From positions 711,380 through 775,379 of the forward strand of contig CP072533.1 in the NCBI GenBank assembly GCA_021730205.1: 64,000 nucleotides of DNA, given 5' to 3'. Below are positions 11,242 to 21,540 of the stretch, in pieces. Position 1 is the stretch's first letter, and every line of letters begins with the position of its first letter. Position numbers and translations under genes: made by a program. Origin of the DNA: Candidatus Ruthia sp. Cpac_8_S14. Lineage in GTDB: Bacteria > Pseudomonadota > Gammaproteobacteria > PS1 > Pseudothioglobaceae. The notes under the pieces were generated by a model. The model had not been told where the DNA came from. It did not search any database and saw only the letters and a list, made by a program, of their open reading frames with translations.

Positions 11242-11631
11242 AAGTCTCCTTGGGAATAAGTTACAGATGCTCTAGGTGTTTCCCAAATAGTCGCTTCCTT
11301 AACTTTGATATCATTAGTATTAATTAGTTGATCCCATTTCATCAAAAAGATACTTGACAATATTTTCTGCAGTAGGGCAGTAGGATTGAGTTTATCAAAA
11401 GGCACTATCTCATTCAAATATTGATAATCTAGAAGTTTTACAACAAAGTTAGTTTGTTTTTTAATTTCTCGAAAATCAACAGTAATGCCATTACTATTTA
11501 ATTTTCTAGCAGCAACTATCATTTCAACTTGTCAATTATGACCATGCAGGCGTGAAAAATCACTGGATACTCCACTCCTTCCTGAGTGGATGGACTGATG
11601 CGAAATCGGTAACAATTTTTAGGACGAACAT
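11238..11631 (-). pseudogene. queD: 6-carboxy-tetrahydropterin synthase (queD), broken
   Basis: Minus-strand reading starts at an ATG at 11631 with MFVLKIVTDFASVHPLR, a typical QueD N terminus. It then shifts frame to DFSRLHGHN, where a TGA replaces the expected Tyr of HGHNY. It resumes as QVEMIVAARKLN and runs to the end with the IKKQTNF and WETPRASV regions. So one frameshift plus one nonsense codon separate the zinc-binding half from the rest. The 94-codon piece with its own ATG at 11522 lacks the His zinc ligands and is unlikely to be active. Full-length QueD makes the queuosine precursor. Confidence 0.85.
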
Positions 11632-11639
11632 TTTCGGAA

Positions 11640-11668
11640 AAATTGGTAAAAATAAAATTGGTAAAAAT
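11640..11668. repeat. Two-copy tandem repeat upstream of queD remnant
   Basis: AAATTGGTAAAAAT occurs twice with a 15-base period, just upstream of the queD start codon. It could be a decayed regulatory site or simple slippage; no known operator was recognised. Confidence 0.4.
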
Positions 11669-11747
11669 GTTGATTATACCTATGACCTACTAAAAATTAC
11701 ACCTCGAATTAATGGGTAGATTATTGGCTTATTTAAAATATTTTGAT

Positions 11748-13985
11748 TTAATCAATTGCCTCAATGGAAGAAACCTTTTGATAGCCTTTAGGCAAAAGAT
11801 TACCACGACACGCTCTGGCACCTGTATAATTGCTTAAATCTTGGAACTTGATGGTTAAATGACGTTTGCCTGCAATGACTTTTAAATGTTGGGTCTCTAG
11901 CAAAATACAAACACTCATTACAAACTTTTGTCTAGTCTTAACATCTTTGGTGGGGCTCTGAATAAGCTTGTTGCCTTTACCTTTGGATAATATTGGCAAT
12001 TCAGATATTGGAAACACCAATAAACGCCCACGATTTGTTGCCAGTGCAATAAACTGATTATCCAAATCATCCACATTAATAGTTTTCATCACTTGTGCAC
12101 CTTTAGGTAACGAAAGAAATGCTTTTCCTGCTTGTCTTGAAGATAGCAAATCACCAATAGTGGCAATAAAACCATACCCTGCATCAGAAGCCAATAAGAT
12201 ATTCTGACTCGTCTTACCCATCACTACATCGACAAATCGCGCCTCTGAAGGCGGATTTAGTTTGCCTGTTAATGGCTCGCCCTGCCCTCGCGCACTGGGC
12301 AATGAATTAGCCAGTAGTGAATATGACCTACCTGTTGAGTCAATAAAAATTACAGGTTTGTTGCTTTTGCCTTTCACACTGGTTAAATAACCGTCGCCTG
12401 CTTTATAATTAAGTGTTGTTGGGTCAATATCATGACCTTTAGCACTGCGCACCCAGCCCTTATCGCTAAGCACGACGGTGACATTTTCAGTAGGTACCAA
12501 ATCATCCTCACTAAAGGCTTGAGCAGTATTTACATTGCTTTTAATGTTAGATCTACGCTCATCACCAAAATCTTTAATAATAGCTTTTAGTTCTTTTTTA
12601 ATCAAGGTTTTAAGACGCAAGTCACTTGAAAGTAACAGCCCTAATTTTTCTTTCTCTAATGCTAATTCTTGTTGTTCAGCTTGAATTTTAACCTTTTCTA
12701 ATTTTGCAAGATGACGCAATTTTAGCTCTAAAATTGCTTCTGCTTGAATATCACTCAATTTAAAATGATCAATCAATACTGGCTTAGGCTTATCGTGCTC
12801 ACGAATAATGGCAATCACTCCATCAATCTTTAAAAAAGCAATGAATAGGCCTTCTAAAATATGCAAACGCGCAAGAACTTTATCAAGGCAATAGGTTAAG
12901 CGATTAGTCACAACCTGCATTCTATAACTTGACCATTCTTTAAGCATCGGAATGAGTGGCAGAACGTTTGGTTTGCCGTTCAAACCAATCACATTCATAT
13001 TAACGCGGTAGCTTTTTTCAAGCTCAGTTGTGGCAAATAAATGTAGCATTAATGCATCCGCATCAACCCGATTAGAACGTGGAACAATAACAATACGTGT
13101 TGGGTTTTCATGATCCGACTCATCTCGAATATCACCCACCAAAGGTAGTTTTTTCGCGCGTATTTGCGCTGCAATTTGGGTGATTACCTTGGCACCAGAA
13201 GTTTGAAAAGGCAATGCTTCAATCACAACACTGCCTTTTTCTTTTTGATAAATAGCACGCATCTTAACTGACCCATGACCTGTTTCATAAATTTGCCTAA
13301 GATCTGCAGGTGAAGACACAATATCAGCATCGGTGGGGTAGTCAGGTGCTCGAATAATTTGCATGATATCGTCTAAACCTATAGATGGCTTGTCCAATAG
13401 TGCAATACAAGCACTCACCACTTCGGTTAAATTATGCGGTGGTACATCAGTCGCCATACCCACAGCAATACCCGAGGTACCATTTAGCAATAAGTTGGGT
13501 ACTTGTGCAGGCAGATTTTTAGGCTCTTGAAGCGAGCTGTCAAAATTATCCACCCAATTAACTGTACCTTGATTAATTTCACTGAGCAATAAATCTGCAT
13601 AACAAGAAAGTTTACTTTCGGTATAACGCATCGCTGCAAATGATTTAGGATCATCTGGTGCACCCCAATTTCCTTGCCCGTCAATAAATGGATAACGATA
13701 AGAAAATGGCTGTGCCATCAATACCATCGCCTCATAGCAAGCACTATCACCATGTGGATGGAATTTACCAAGCACATCGCCCACCGTACGGGCTGATTTT
13801 TTAAACTTTGCTGTAGATTTCAAACCAAGTTCACTCATCGCATAAACAATACGCCTTTGTACTGGCTTTAGACCATCACCAACAAAAGGCAATGCGCGAT
13901 CAAGAATAACGTACATTGAATAATCAAGATAAGCACGCTCACTAAACTCGGCGACACTTTGTTGTTCAAGACTAGTCTGATTCAT
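11748..13985 (-). CDS. parC: DNA topoisomerase IV subunit A
   Basis: This 745-residue protein is the cleavage subunit of topoisomerase IV, which unlinks daughter chromosomes with ParE. The catalytic tyrosine is in [11 protein letters not shown]. The quinolone region is [15 protein letters not shown], with Ser and Glu as in wild-type ParC. The GyrA box is absent and the C-terminal beta-pinwheel is short, separating it from GyrA. No parE lies nearby. The queD remnant follows downstream. Confidence 0.97.
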   Translation of the reverse strand: MNQTSLEQQSVAEFSERAYLDYSMYVILDRALPFVGDGLKPVQRRIVYAMSELGLKSTAKFKKSARTVGDVLGKFHPHGDSACYEAMVLMAQPFSYRYPFIDGQGNWGAPDDPKSFAAMRYTESKLSCYADLLLSEINQGTVNWVDNFDSSLQEPKNLPAQVPNLLLNGTSGIAVGMATDVPPHNLTEVVSACIALLDKPSIGLDDIMQIIRAPDYPTDADIVSSPADLRQIYETGHGSVKMRAIYQKEKGSVVIEALPFQTSGAKVITQIAAQIRAKKLPLVGDIRDESDHENPTRIVIVPRSNRVDADALMLHLFATTELEKSYRVNMNVIGLNGKPNVLPLIPMLKEWSSYRMQVVTNRLTYCLDKVLARLHILEGLFIAFLKIDGVIAIIREHDKPKPVLIDHFKLSDIQAEAILELKLRHLAKLEKVKIQAEQQELALEKEKLGLLLSSDLRLKTLIKKELKAIIKDFGDERRSNIKSNVNTAQAFSEDDLVPTENVTVVLSDKGWVRSAKGHDIDPTTLNYKAGDGYLTSVKGKSNKPVIFIDSTGRSYSLLANSLPSARGQGEPLTGKLNPPSEARFVDVVMGKTSQNILLASDAGYGFIATIGDLLSSRQAGKAFLSLPKGAQVMKTINVDDLDNQFIALATNRGRLLVFPISELPILSKGKGNKLIQSPTKDVKTRQKFVMSVCILLETQHLKVIAGKRHLTIKFQDLSNYTGARACRGNLLPKGYQKVSSIEAID

Positions 13986-14164
13986 TTAATAACGCTAAGG
14001 ATGGCTAGAATTAGCCTGTATTTTAATTCAACTCTTGATAGTATAAACAAGTGTTTATAGTTAGCGCACTATTATTGGCAAGATCAAAGACAATGGACAT
14101 CTAGTTATTTTAAGACTATTATGCTTATTTAGTCTATAGACGTACACTTGAAGGGAGTAAATAG

Positions 14165-14924
14165 ATGAATATATTAAATTAGTCACACCAATAATCATAC
14201 TTGTAATTGAACTTTACAATGTCATCCATAGTCTTGGCCAAAGAATATTGTGATTAAATTTTCTCACGTTACCACCGAAGCCACTCCTAAAGGCAAAGGC
14301 GCAATGCTTTTTTAATGGTGAATAAGCGTTTAAATGGCAAAGTGCGTATTGAAGTCTATTCAAGTTCACAATTATATGGCAATAAGGCAGTGCTTAAAGC
14401 ACTACTACTAAACGATGTGCAAGTTGGCAGTGCCTTCACTGTCTAATATTTAGTAAATACACCAAAAAAATAGGCACTGTTTGATTTGCCTTTCTTGTTT
14501 AAAAATGCACAAAGTTTAAAATTTAGCATCATGAATTCTGATGTACTCAAAGCACAATTCGAAGCCATTTGATGCAAACCCACAAAAGATGTTGTCTCCT
14601 TCCGAAGTTTACAACGCTTTGGCAACAGGTGTTATTGATGGTCAAGAAAACACTTGCTCAAATATTCAATCAAAAAAATTCTTTGAGATGCAAAAAGACA
14701 CAACCGTATCTGACCATGATGTTTTAGAATACGCCTTAGTAACCAATAAACGTTTTTGGAGCTCTTTGCCTGACGATATTCGCCTTGAACTAGAAAAAAT
14801 CATCTTACCTCCTAATTTTGCACTGATGTTTTATCGGCTTGTGGAAGTTATGATTAATATTATTAAAGACAAAACCCTGCTCATGCACTTTGCTGATTCG
14901 CACACTAATGATTACCAAGAGTAG
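14165..14924 (+). pseudogene. dctP: TRAP transporter periplasmic binding protein (DctP), broken
   Basis: An ATG at 14165, with a GGGAG ribosome site, opens a signal-peptide-like segment (LVTPIIILVI) that soon shifts frame. Recognisable DctP text follows in changing frames: IKFSHVTTEATPKGKGA, NKRLNGKVRIEVYSSSQLYG, LFDLPFLFKN, then PSEVYNALATGVIDGQEN and FFEMQKDTTVSDHDVLEYA. Several stops interrupt it. The longest open piece (14541-14924) is only the C-terminal third. DctP binds C4-dicarboxylates for uptake with DctQM. Confidence 0.85.
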
Positions 14925-14935
14925 TCAAAAAAATA

Positions 14936-15714
14936 ATGGTAATTTTTTTGTCTTATTTTTTCATGCTTCTTGGTCTAATGATATTAGGCGTGTCTATGGA
15001 TTTTTCCCTAGATTTATCTAGCGTTAATGCGATTTTATTATTTGGAAATAAATCTCTAGCCTCTCTTGCTGGGCATATATTTGACTCAATGGAGCACTAT
15101 ACTTTAATGATCATTCCGTTTTTTATATTAGCGTCCTCCTTTTTGTCAAAAGGTAGCGCGGCACAATGCTTGGTTGACTTTGCGATTGATAGTATTGGCT
15201 GTGGATTAAAGATGGCTTGCCAATGGCGTCAGTACTAGCTTGTATGATGTTTGCTGCTGTATCAGGCTCATCACCTGCCACTGTTATTGCTATTAGCTCT
15301 ACATGTTATTGCTGGCATGCTTAAAGAAGGTTACCCGCAATCTTATGCTGCGGGCGTTATTAGCTCTGCTGGCACCATAGGGCATCTTAATTCCGCCTTC
15401 AATTGTTATAGTGGTTTATGCAACTGCTATTGAAGTATCGGTGTTAACTTAATATTACTCATCGCAGATAATTTTATGGAACCATCAGCAGTACTACTCA
15501 TCATGGCGTCCATCTTGTTTCCAATAGCAATAGAACTTGGTATTATTATGATTGTTAATATGGAAATTAACATGCTAACCCCGCCTGTAGAGCTTAACTT
15601 ATTTGTTACCCCAAGCCCATTACAGGCATGTCTTTAATAAGCGTCATTAAATCAACACTACCATGGTTGTTATTGATGCTACTATTCCTAATGATGATTA
15701 TCTTTGTTTCATAA
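14936..15714 (+). pseudogene. dctM: TRAP transporter large permease (DctM), broken
   Basis: The first piece encodes FFMLLGLMILGV, IPFFILASSFLSKG and other hydrophobic DctM segments. After a shift come the hallmark SGSSPATVIAI region, then GMLKEGYPQSYAAGVISSAGTIG in the next frame. The sequence continues, interrupted, to TAA at 15712-15714. Much of the roughly 430-residue permease is missing. No dctQ-like gene was seen between dctP and dctM. The whole TRAP locus is dead. Confidence 0.82.
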
Positions 15715-16011
15715 ATATCCATCTATTTACCCGCCTTGCTAATGGGTCCAGAAATCATAGGCGGTTAGTCAATGTAATCTTGAAAGGTGTGAAATATTTT
15801 CTGTTACATCAATAGCAAACAACACAATCACACTATTTAAGAAATAGGGTGAGTTTCTAAACTTTTCATTTAGATAAAAGAACCCAAACTAAAACTATCC
15901 GTTAACAACTTTTTTTACTATAAAGCCAGATTTTTTAAATTGTTTTAAATAAAAGTAGATTAAAGTGGTATAAAATTTTCTTTAAAAGTTAAATTTAAAA
16001 GAGATGTTTGC

Positions 16012-16197
16012 GTGAAAAAAATTAAATTGAAATTTGTGCTTAGTGTGTTTCTATCTGCATTTTCTCTAAGTGTTCTAGCTCTGATAGGCGCACAACAAAG
16101 CCAAATAAACAATACCAAATCATTTCTAATTATCACTATTGTGGCTTTAATATTAGATGTCATAACTTATATGCAAAAATATCAGCAACATCGCTAA
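16012..16197 (+). CDS. Small two-helix membrane protein overlapping mraZ
   Basis: This 61-residue product starts at a GTG after GAG-rich sequence. It has two hydrophobic stretches (about residues 8-27 and 37-52) separated by a short polar loop, and a basic N terminus. Its TAA overlaps the mraZ ATG by one base (TAATG), which suggests translational coupling. I do not recognise the family. The hydrophobic pattern and tight coupling argue that it is or was a real gene at the head of the division cluster. Confidence 0.5.
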   Translation: MKKIKLKFVLSVFLSAFSLSVLALIGAQQSQINNTKSFLIITIVALILDVITYMQKYQQHR

Positions 16198-16649
16198 TGT
16201 TCAGAGGGGTGCACAATTTAGGCGTTGACACCAAGGGAAGGGTAAGAATACCAACACGCCACCAAGCGAAAATTGATGAAATTTGTTCAGGCAAGGTGGT
16301 GCTGAGTATTCATCCAAATAATGAATGTTTGTTGTTATATCTTTCGAAAGTTTGGCAAATATTGGAAGAAAAGATCAGTGCTTTGCCTTCGTTAAATATT
16401 CACACAAAACGGCTAAAACGCAAACTCATTGCTCATGTTACTGATTATAAGTTGGAGAAGGTAGTGCGCATTCTAATTCCTTCAATACTTAAACATTATG
16501 CCCATATAGATAAGAAAATTATCATGAGTAGTCAAGGGCATAACTTTGAATTGTAGGATGAGAATACTTGGCATAAATAATTTGATAGTCTTGACACACT
16601 CAGTAAACAAATCCAAATCCCAATAGAAATTGCCCAATTATTGCTATGA
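16197..16649 (+). pseudogene. mraZ: Transcriptional regulator MraZ, interrupted by two stop codons
   Basis: The frame opens MFRGVHNLGVDTKGRVRIPT, a clear MraZ start, and reads to SSQGHNFEL. There a TAG stands where MraZ has Trp, and a TAA follows eight codons later. Ignoring both, the frame continues to a TGA at 16647-16649 that overlaps the rsmH ATG. This gives about 150 codons, the normal length. The second AbrB-like half also has KLEKVVRILIP where Gly-Arg is usual. MraZ represses the dcw operon and inhibits RsmH. A truncated 119-residue form could still be made. Confidence 0.85.
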
Positions 16650-17572
16650 TGCCTTCTAATCACCATCAATCTGTGATGTTTAATGAATCAATTGATTCAC
16701 TTAATATAAAAACTGATGGTATTTATATTGATGCAACTTTTGGTCGTGGCGGTCATGCCCAGGGCATACTAAATAAATTAGGCGAGCAAGGAAAATTAAT
16801 TTCCTTTGACCAAGATATTAGTGCGATTGAATGCGCCCATAAAAATTTTACTGATAACCGCCTAACCCTTATTCACAGTGCATTTTCCAATATGTTAAGC
16901 ATCATAACTCAGCAAGGATTAATAGGTAAGATTGATGGTGTTTTAATGGATCTTGGTGTCTCATCACCTCAGTTGGATAATGCACAACGTGGTTTTAGCT
17001 TTAAGGCTGATGGCCCACTAGATATGCGTATGAACCAAACCAAAGGCATCAGTGCCATGCAATGGCTAAAGTCGGCCAATGAGGAAGAGATTGCCAATGT
17101 TATTTATCAATTTGGTGATGAAAAAAAATCACGACATATCGCTACTAGAATCAAAAGATACCAACAAAACCACACATTAGAAACCACTTTAGCACTTGCC
17201 AATATTGTTAGTGAAGTGGTAAAAGGGCAAAAAAATAAACACCCTGCCACACGAACTTTTCAAGCCATACGCATCTTTATCAACCAAGAACTTAAACAGC
17301 TTGAAGATGTATTGGAACAATCCAAAGATGTTTTAAGCAAGCATGGCAGGCTGTCTATTATCAGTTTTCACTCGATTGAAGATCGTATTGTTAAGCGTTT
17401 TATTCAAACAAATTCACGACAAAAAACCTTACCAAAAGGATTGCCTATTATTGAACATAAAACTGAAAAAACTTGTCTAAAAGATTTGGGCAAGCACTTT
17501 GCTAGTAAAGCAGAAATTACTAGCAATGCCCGTGCTCGAAGTGCAATTTTACGAGTAGCAAGAAAAAATTAA
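16646..17572 (+). CDS. rsmH: 16S rRNA m4C1402 methyltransferase
   Basis: This 308-residue SAM-dependent enzyme N4-methylates C1402 of 16S rRNA. SAM-binding and family motifs are DATFGRGGHAQGIL, VLMDLGVSSPQLD, RGFSFKADGPLDMRM, and FHSIEDRIVKRF. It starts with two consecutive ATGs (16646, 16649) overlapping the original mraZ stop. It is followed one base later by ftsL, preserving the standard mraZ-rsmH-ftsL-ftsI order. Confidence 0.97.
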   Translation: MMPSNHHQSVMFNESIDSLNIKTDGIYIDATFGRGGHAQGILNKLGEQGKLISFDQDISAIECAHKNFTDNRLTLIHSAFSNMLSIITQQGLIGKIDGVLMDLGVSSPQLDNAQRGFSFKADGPLDMRMNQTKGISAMQWLKSANEEEIANVIYQFGDEKKSRHIATRIKRYQQNHTLETTLALANIVSEVVKGQKNKHPATRTFQAIRIFINQELKQLEDVLEQSKDVLSKHGRLSIISFHSIEDRIVKRFIQTNSRQKTLPKGLPIIEHKTEKTCLKDLGKHFASKAEITSNARARSAILRVARKN

Positions 17573-17573
17573 A

Positions 17574-17837
17574 ATGCCCTTAAATATCAACAAAACCAAA
17601 CTTAATATTGCACTAATACTAAGTTTGGTTTTGTTGAGTATTTTAACCATCTCTTGGCATCATCAAATGTATCTTTTATATATTCAATCAAAACGTATAG
17701 AGACACAAAACCACCAATTAATTGCTTTGCATAAGCAATTATTAATTGAACAATCACAAACAATCAGTGGTAGTACAATTAAAGACAAAGCTTTAAAAAT
17801 GCAAGCGCCTAAAAGACAAAGAGAATTGTTACTATGA
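17574..17837 (+). CDS. ftsL: Cell division protein FtsL
   Basis: An 87-residue bitopic membrane protein: short cytoplasmic N terminus, one membrane helix (about residues 11-29), then a periplasmic coiled-coil-like region. FtsL forms a complex with FtsB and FtsQ that activates FtsWI. Sequence conservation in the family is low, so position between rsmH and ftsI is the main evidence. It overlaps ftsI by four bases (ATGA). Confidence 0.88.
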   Translation: MPLNINKTKLNIALILSLVLLSILTISWHHQMYLLYIQSKRIETQNHQLIALHKQLLIEQSQTISGSTIKDKALKMQAPKRQRELLL

Positions 17838-19717
17838 GTGGAAAAATATCAAGCATTTCAAAAATATTGATGCTAGGACGGGTGCAAAATTACTGGCGCA
17901 GACAAGGCGTTGTTAAGTATTTTTTTGTACTTCTTTTTAGTGTTTTTGCTTATCAAACTACTTCTATATCACAATCTAATATCACAAGTTTGTCAATACA
18001 AGACAGGGCTTATCATCAAGCCGTTAATTTGGAGACAAAAATTGCCCAACGAGGTGATATCCTAGATAGAAATGGACATATTCTTGCCAGTAATTTGCTA
18101 TTAAGACGCCTTAATTTAGACCCAACACTGATTCAGGTTGAATTTATTCCCAAATTAGCGCGCGTCCTAGATATAAAAGTTCAAACACTCAGCAAGTTGC
18201 TCGCATCAAAACGAAAAATTGGCTCAAGATATTTAATTATTAAGAAAAATATCACACTCACCGACCCTATTATTAACAAATTAAAGCAATTAAAATTAAT
18301 GAGAATTTCAGTCTGTATAAATAAAAAGATGACTAATAAATTAAGTTTCATTGAGCGCACTTTAAACACCTTAAACCTACAAAAGACAAAAACAACCTAC
18401 GCCCTTGTTAAACAATGCAAAAAAGCAAAAATTGGTGGCGTAGCATTGCAACAAGACACGAAAAGATACTATCCAAAATCTGCCTCGCTAGCACCACTAT
18501 TAGGTCGAGTTAATGCCAACAAAAAAGGCACTTCTGGCATTGAGGGAGAATTTGAAAATAGCCTTGCTGGGCGTAATGGACAAACGCTGATTAATTTTAA
18601 AGCCAACACCAATGAAGCGTATTTCAATTCTAAAATAATCACTCAGAAACAACAAGGGCAAAACATAATACTAACCATTGATACTGACATTCAATACCAT
18701 GCTTATGAAGCCATTAAAAAATCGGTTCAAAAGCATGAGGCAGATTCAGGCTCAGCCATTATTCTTGCATCAAATGGTGAAGTGTTAGCCATGGTGAACT
18801 ACCCTGCTGATAATCCAAATGATAATAGCACTTACAATGCTGAACATTATCGCAATAGAGTACTGTCTGATAAAGTAGAGCCTGGTTCAACTATGAAACC
18901 CTTTACCATGCTTTTGGCATTGGATAAAAACCAAATAACAGCCACTAAAGATGAATTTATTGATGTTTCAAAACGCATTGGCCATATCAAACCAGATGGC
19001 AAATATAAGCAAATGACGATTAAAAAAATATTACAAAAATCTCACAATCTTGGCACTGTTAATGTCTCCGAAAGGCTTGAGTCAGAAGCCATGTACAATA
19101 CTTGGAACAAGTTGGGATTTGGCCATCAACTAGGTCTTATACCAAGCATTGAAAATTCTGGTTCATTAAGACACTTTAGCTCATGGGTATTAAGTGATAA
19201 ACGCACTTTATCATTTGGTCATGGTCCAATGGAAACTAATCTGGCACAATTAGCCAGAGCTTATTTGGTATTTGCTAATGAAGGTGCGATGCCGCCATTA
19301 AAACTGGTTAGAAATACCAGTATTTATGAAGACACGACTCAAGTATTTAACAAACAATCTATTGCAAAAATTGCTCAATTATTAAGCGCAGTCACCTCAA
19401 ATCAAGGGTCTGGATATCGAGCACAAATCAAAGGCTACAACGTGGCTGGCAAGACAGGAACAGCAGAGATGGTGGTTAATGGCTCATATAATAAAAAAGG
19501 CGCTAAGCGCACTTTCTTTACCGGCTTTGTGCCTGTTAAAAAACCTAAATATATTATGGCAGTGAGGCTTGATTATCCTAAAAAATGCTACACCTCTTGG
19601 AACCCTAATCTTCGCAGTAAATGCGAAGGGTCGAACTCAGCAGCAATGGTATTTAAAGAGGCAATGGGACATATTTTAACTAATGACGCTTCAATCAAAT
19701 TAAGCATGAAAGACTAG
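17834..19717 (+). CDS. ftsI: Peptidoglycan D,D-transpeptidase FtsI (PBP3)
   Basis: This 627-residue class B penicillin-binding protein cross-links septal peptidoglycan. It has an N-terminal membrane anchor (about residues 27-45), a pedestal domain with the RGDILDRNG motif, and the transpeptidase domain. The active-site serine is in EPGSTMKPFT (STMK), the second motif is SHN, and the third is AGKTGTAEM. Its 3' end overlaps the 3' end of convergent dnaG by four bases. murE and murF, which usually follow, are absent, so the dcw cluster ends here. Confidence 0.96.
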   Translation: MSGKISSISKILMLGRVQNYWRRQGVVKYFFVLLFSVFAYQTTSISQSNITSLSIQDRAYHQAVNLETKIAQRGDILDRNGHILASNLLLRRLNLDPTLIQVEFIPKLARVLDIKVQTLSKLLASKRKIGSRYLIIKKNITLTDPIINKLKQLKLMRISVCINKKMTNKLSFIERTLNTLNLQKTKTTYALVKQCKKAKIGGVALQQDTKRYYPKSASLAPLLGRVNANKKGTSGIEGEFENSLAGRNGQTLINFKANTNEAYFNSKIITQKQQGQNIILTIDTDIQYHAYEAIKKSVQKHEADSGSAIILASNGEVLAMVNYPADNPNDNSTYNAEHYRNRVLSDKVEPGSTMKPFTMLLALDKNQITATKDEFIDVSKRIGHIKPDGKYKQMTIKKILQKSHNLGTVNVSERLESEAMYNTWNKLGFGHQLGLIPSIENSGSLRHFSSWVLSDKRTLSFGHGPMETNLAQLARAYLVFANEGAMPPLKLVRNTSIYEDTTQVFNKQSIAKIAQLLSAVTSNQGSGYRAQIKGYNVAGKTGTAEMVVNGSYNKKGAKRTFFTGFVPVKKPKYIMAVRLDYPKKCYTSWNPNLRSKCEGSNSAAMVFKEAMGHILTNDASIKLSMKD

Positions 19718-21498
19718 CTTTTAAGTTTGCCTTTTCTTGCCTGTAAACTTTTTGTATATTCTGCTTCATTTGTGATTGATAAAGCTTTTTTCTCTTCTTG
19801 TTTTTCTTCAATCTTTAACAAAGCATCTAAAAACTCATTCTTATAGTCGTAATTTTTTAGTACCTTTTTCTTATTGTATAAATCAAGCAACTGTTGTTTT
19901 TTCTGAGGAAATAGCTTTATCATATCCTCTAAAGCAATATCTTCTTGCAACAAAGCCGAATTAGCCAACTCTTGCAACACGTTTGCATCATTAATCTTTC
20001 TTATCCTGAGTTTTATCGTTTCATCAATCATAGAAGGATAGTTTAGCAGCAAACCAATCATTTGATTAATTAATGAATTATTACTCTTACTAGATATTGG
20101 CGTTAATGCTTGATAATTTTCATTACTACCATAAAAATCAGACGTAGGCAGCTCTTCATAATTTTGTGGTATACCAAATGTATTGGTTTGAGTGAGTGTA
20201 TCTTGTCGCTCTAATATAAATTTAACCTGTTCAACACTTTGATTAACCTCACTTGCTAACCCTTCTAGCAACTGCTGTTGGTAAGTTTCATAATTTATTT
20301 TCCCTAGTAATATTGATACTTTTTCTAAAAATAAGGTTTTGCCTTCAATTGTGCCAAAGTCCACCTTTGCCTTGATATAGCTAAATAAAAATTTACTCAA
20401 GGGTTGTGCATTGTCAATACGTGTTACAAACACTTTGCTTGATTCTTTTTTAATCAAGGTATCTGGATCTTCGCCATCTGGTAAAAATAAAAACTTAACA
20501 ATTATACCTGCTTTAATAACTGGCAAAGTGGTATTTAACGCTCGCCAAGCGGCTTTTTTTCCTGCCTTATCACCATCAAAACAAAAAATAATGGTGTTTG
20601 TTATGCGCGATAAAATATTTAAATGCTCTATCGTAGTTGCTGTACCTAACGCAGCAACTACTTGTGATATACCTGCTTGATGAAGGGCAACCACATCCAT
20701 ATAACCTTCTACTACCAAAATATAATCAATCGAGCGTGAATATTTACGCGCATGATACAAGCCATAAAGCTCTTTTGATTTTGAAAAAATAGGTGTTTCA
20801 GGTGAATTTAAATACTTTGCTTTGGCATTATTATCAAACGCTCGACCACCAAAAGCAATAATACTGCCTTTGGCATTATGAATAGGAAACATAAGACGAT
20901 ATTTAAAAAAATCGTAATATCGCCCTGAGCGGTATTGATCATCACTTAGCAATCCCATCGCCTTTAAATCAACAATATTTTGATCACTTTGTTCAAATTC
21001 AGATAGTAAATTACTACTAGGTGATGCAAAACCCAACTCAAAACGCTTGGCAATTTCACCACTAATACCTCTATCTTTAGCATAATTAACCGCTTTGTCT
21101 TTTGCAGGAGATTGCTTTAATTGCTGAATATAAAACTGACTAACTCGTTGCATTAGGTCTCGATAACGAGCTAGCCTTGAATCTACAGGTTTGGCATTCT
21201 CGTCATACACCACGCTGATGCCTGATCCGTCAGCAATGGTCTCTATCGCCTCAACTAAACCTAGGTTGTCAAACTTCATAACAAAGTTAATCACACCGCC
21301 ACCTTCGCCACAACCAAAGCATTTATACATTTGCTTTTCAGCTGAAACGCTAAACGATGGGGTTTTTTCATGATGAAATGGACAACACGCTTTGTAATCT
21401 TTGCCTGCCTTTTTAAGTGGCACGCGCCGATTAATTATGTCAACAATATCTACACGATTAGGCAAATCATCTTTAAAATTTGCATTAACAAACGGCAT
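19714..21498 (-). CDS. dnaG: DNA primase
   Basis: This 594-residue enzyme makes RNA primers at the replication fork. The N-terminal zinc finger is CPFHHEKTPSF plus CFGCGEGG. The catalytic TOPRIM core includes VVEGYMDVVAL and FDGDKAGKKA. A C-terminal helicase-binding region follows. The usual rpsU-dnaG-rpoD operon context is absent. It converges with ftsI by a four-base overlap, leaving no room for a classical terminator. Confidence 0.97.
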   Translation of the reverse strand: MPFVNANFKDDLPNRVDIVDIINRRVPLKKAGKDYKACCPFHHEKTPSFSVSAEKQMYKCFGCGEGGGVINFVMKFDNLGLVEAIETIADGSGISVVYDENAKPVDSRLARYRDLMQRVSQFYIQQLKQSPAKDKAVNYAKDRGISGEIAKRFELGFASPSSNLLSEFEQSDQNIVDLKAMGLLSDDQYRSGRYYDFFKYRLMFPIHNAKGSIIAFGGRAFDNNAKAKYLNSPETPIFSKSKELYGLYHARKYSRSIDYILVVEGYMDVVALHQAGISQVVAALGTATTIEHLNILSRITNTIIFCFDGDKAGKKAAWRALNTTLPVIKAGIIVKFLFLPDGEDPDTLIKKESSKVFVTRIDNAQPLSKFLFSYIKAKVDFGTIEGKTLFLEKVSILLGKINYETYQQQLLEGLASEVNQSVEQVKFILERQDTLTQTNTFGIPQNYEELPTSDFYGSNENYQALTPISSKSNNSLINQMIGLLLNYPSMIDETIKLRIRKINDANVLQELANSALLQEDIALEDMIKLFPQKKQQLLDLYNKKKVLKNYDYKNEFLDALLKIEEKQEEKKALSITNEAEYTKSLQARKGKLKS

Positions 21499-21540
21499 TT
21501 TCTGTACTCGATACTTAAAACATTTAAATATTATATTTTA

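Noticed and set aside
15715..16011. Regulatory RNA or gene upstream of the small membrane ORF
   Set aside because: AT-rich sequence with no stable hairpin, conserved motif or open frame that I could support.
21370..21540. A 57-codon N-terminal extension of the acyltransferase frame
   Set aside because: It is antisense to the dnaG 5' end and not family-like; the ATG at 21541 gives normal length.
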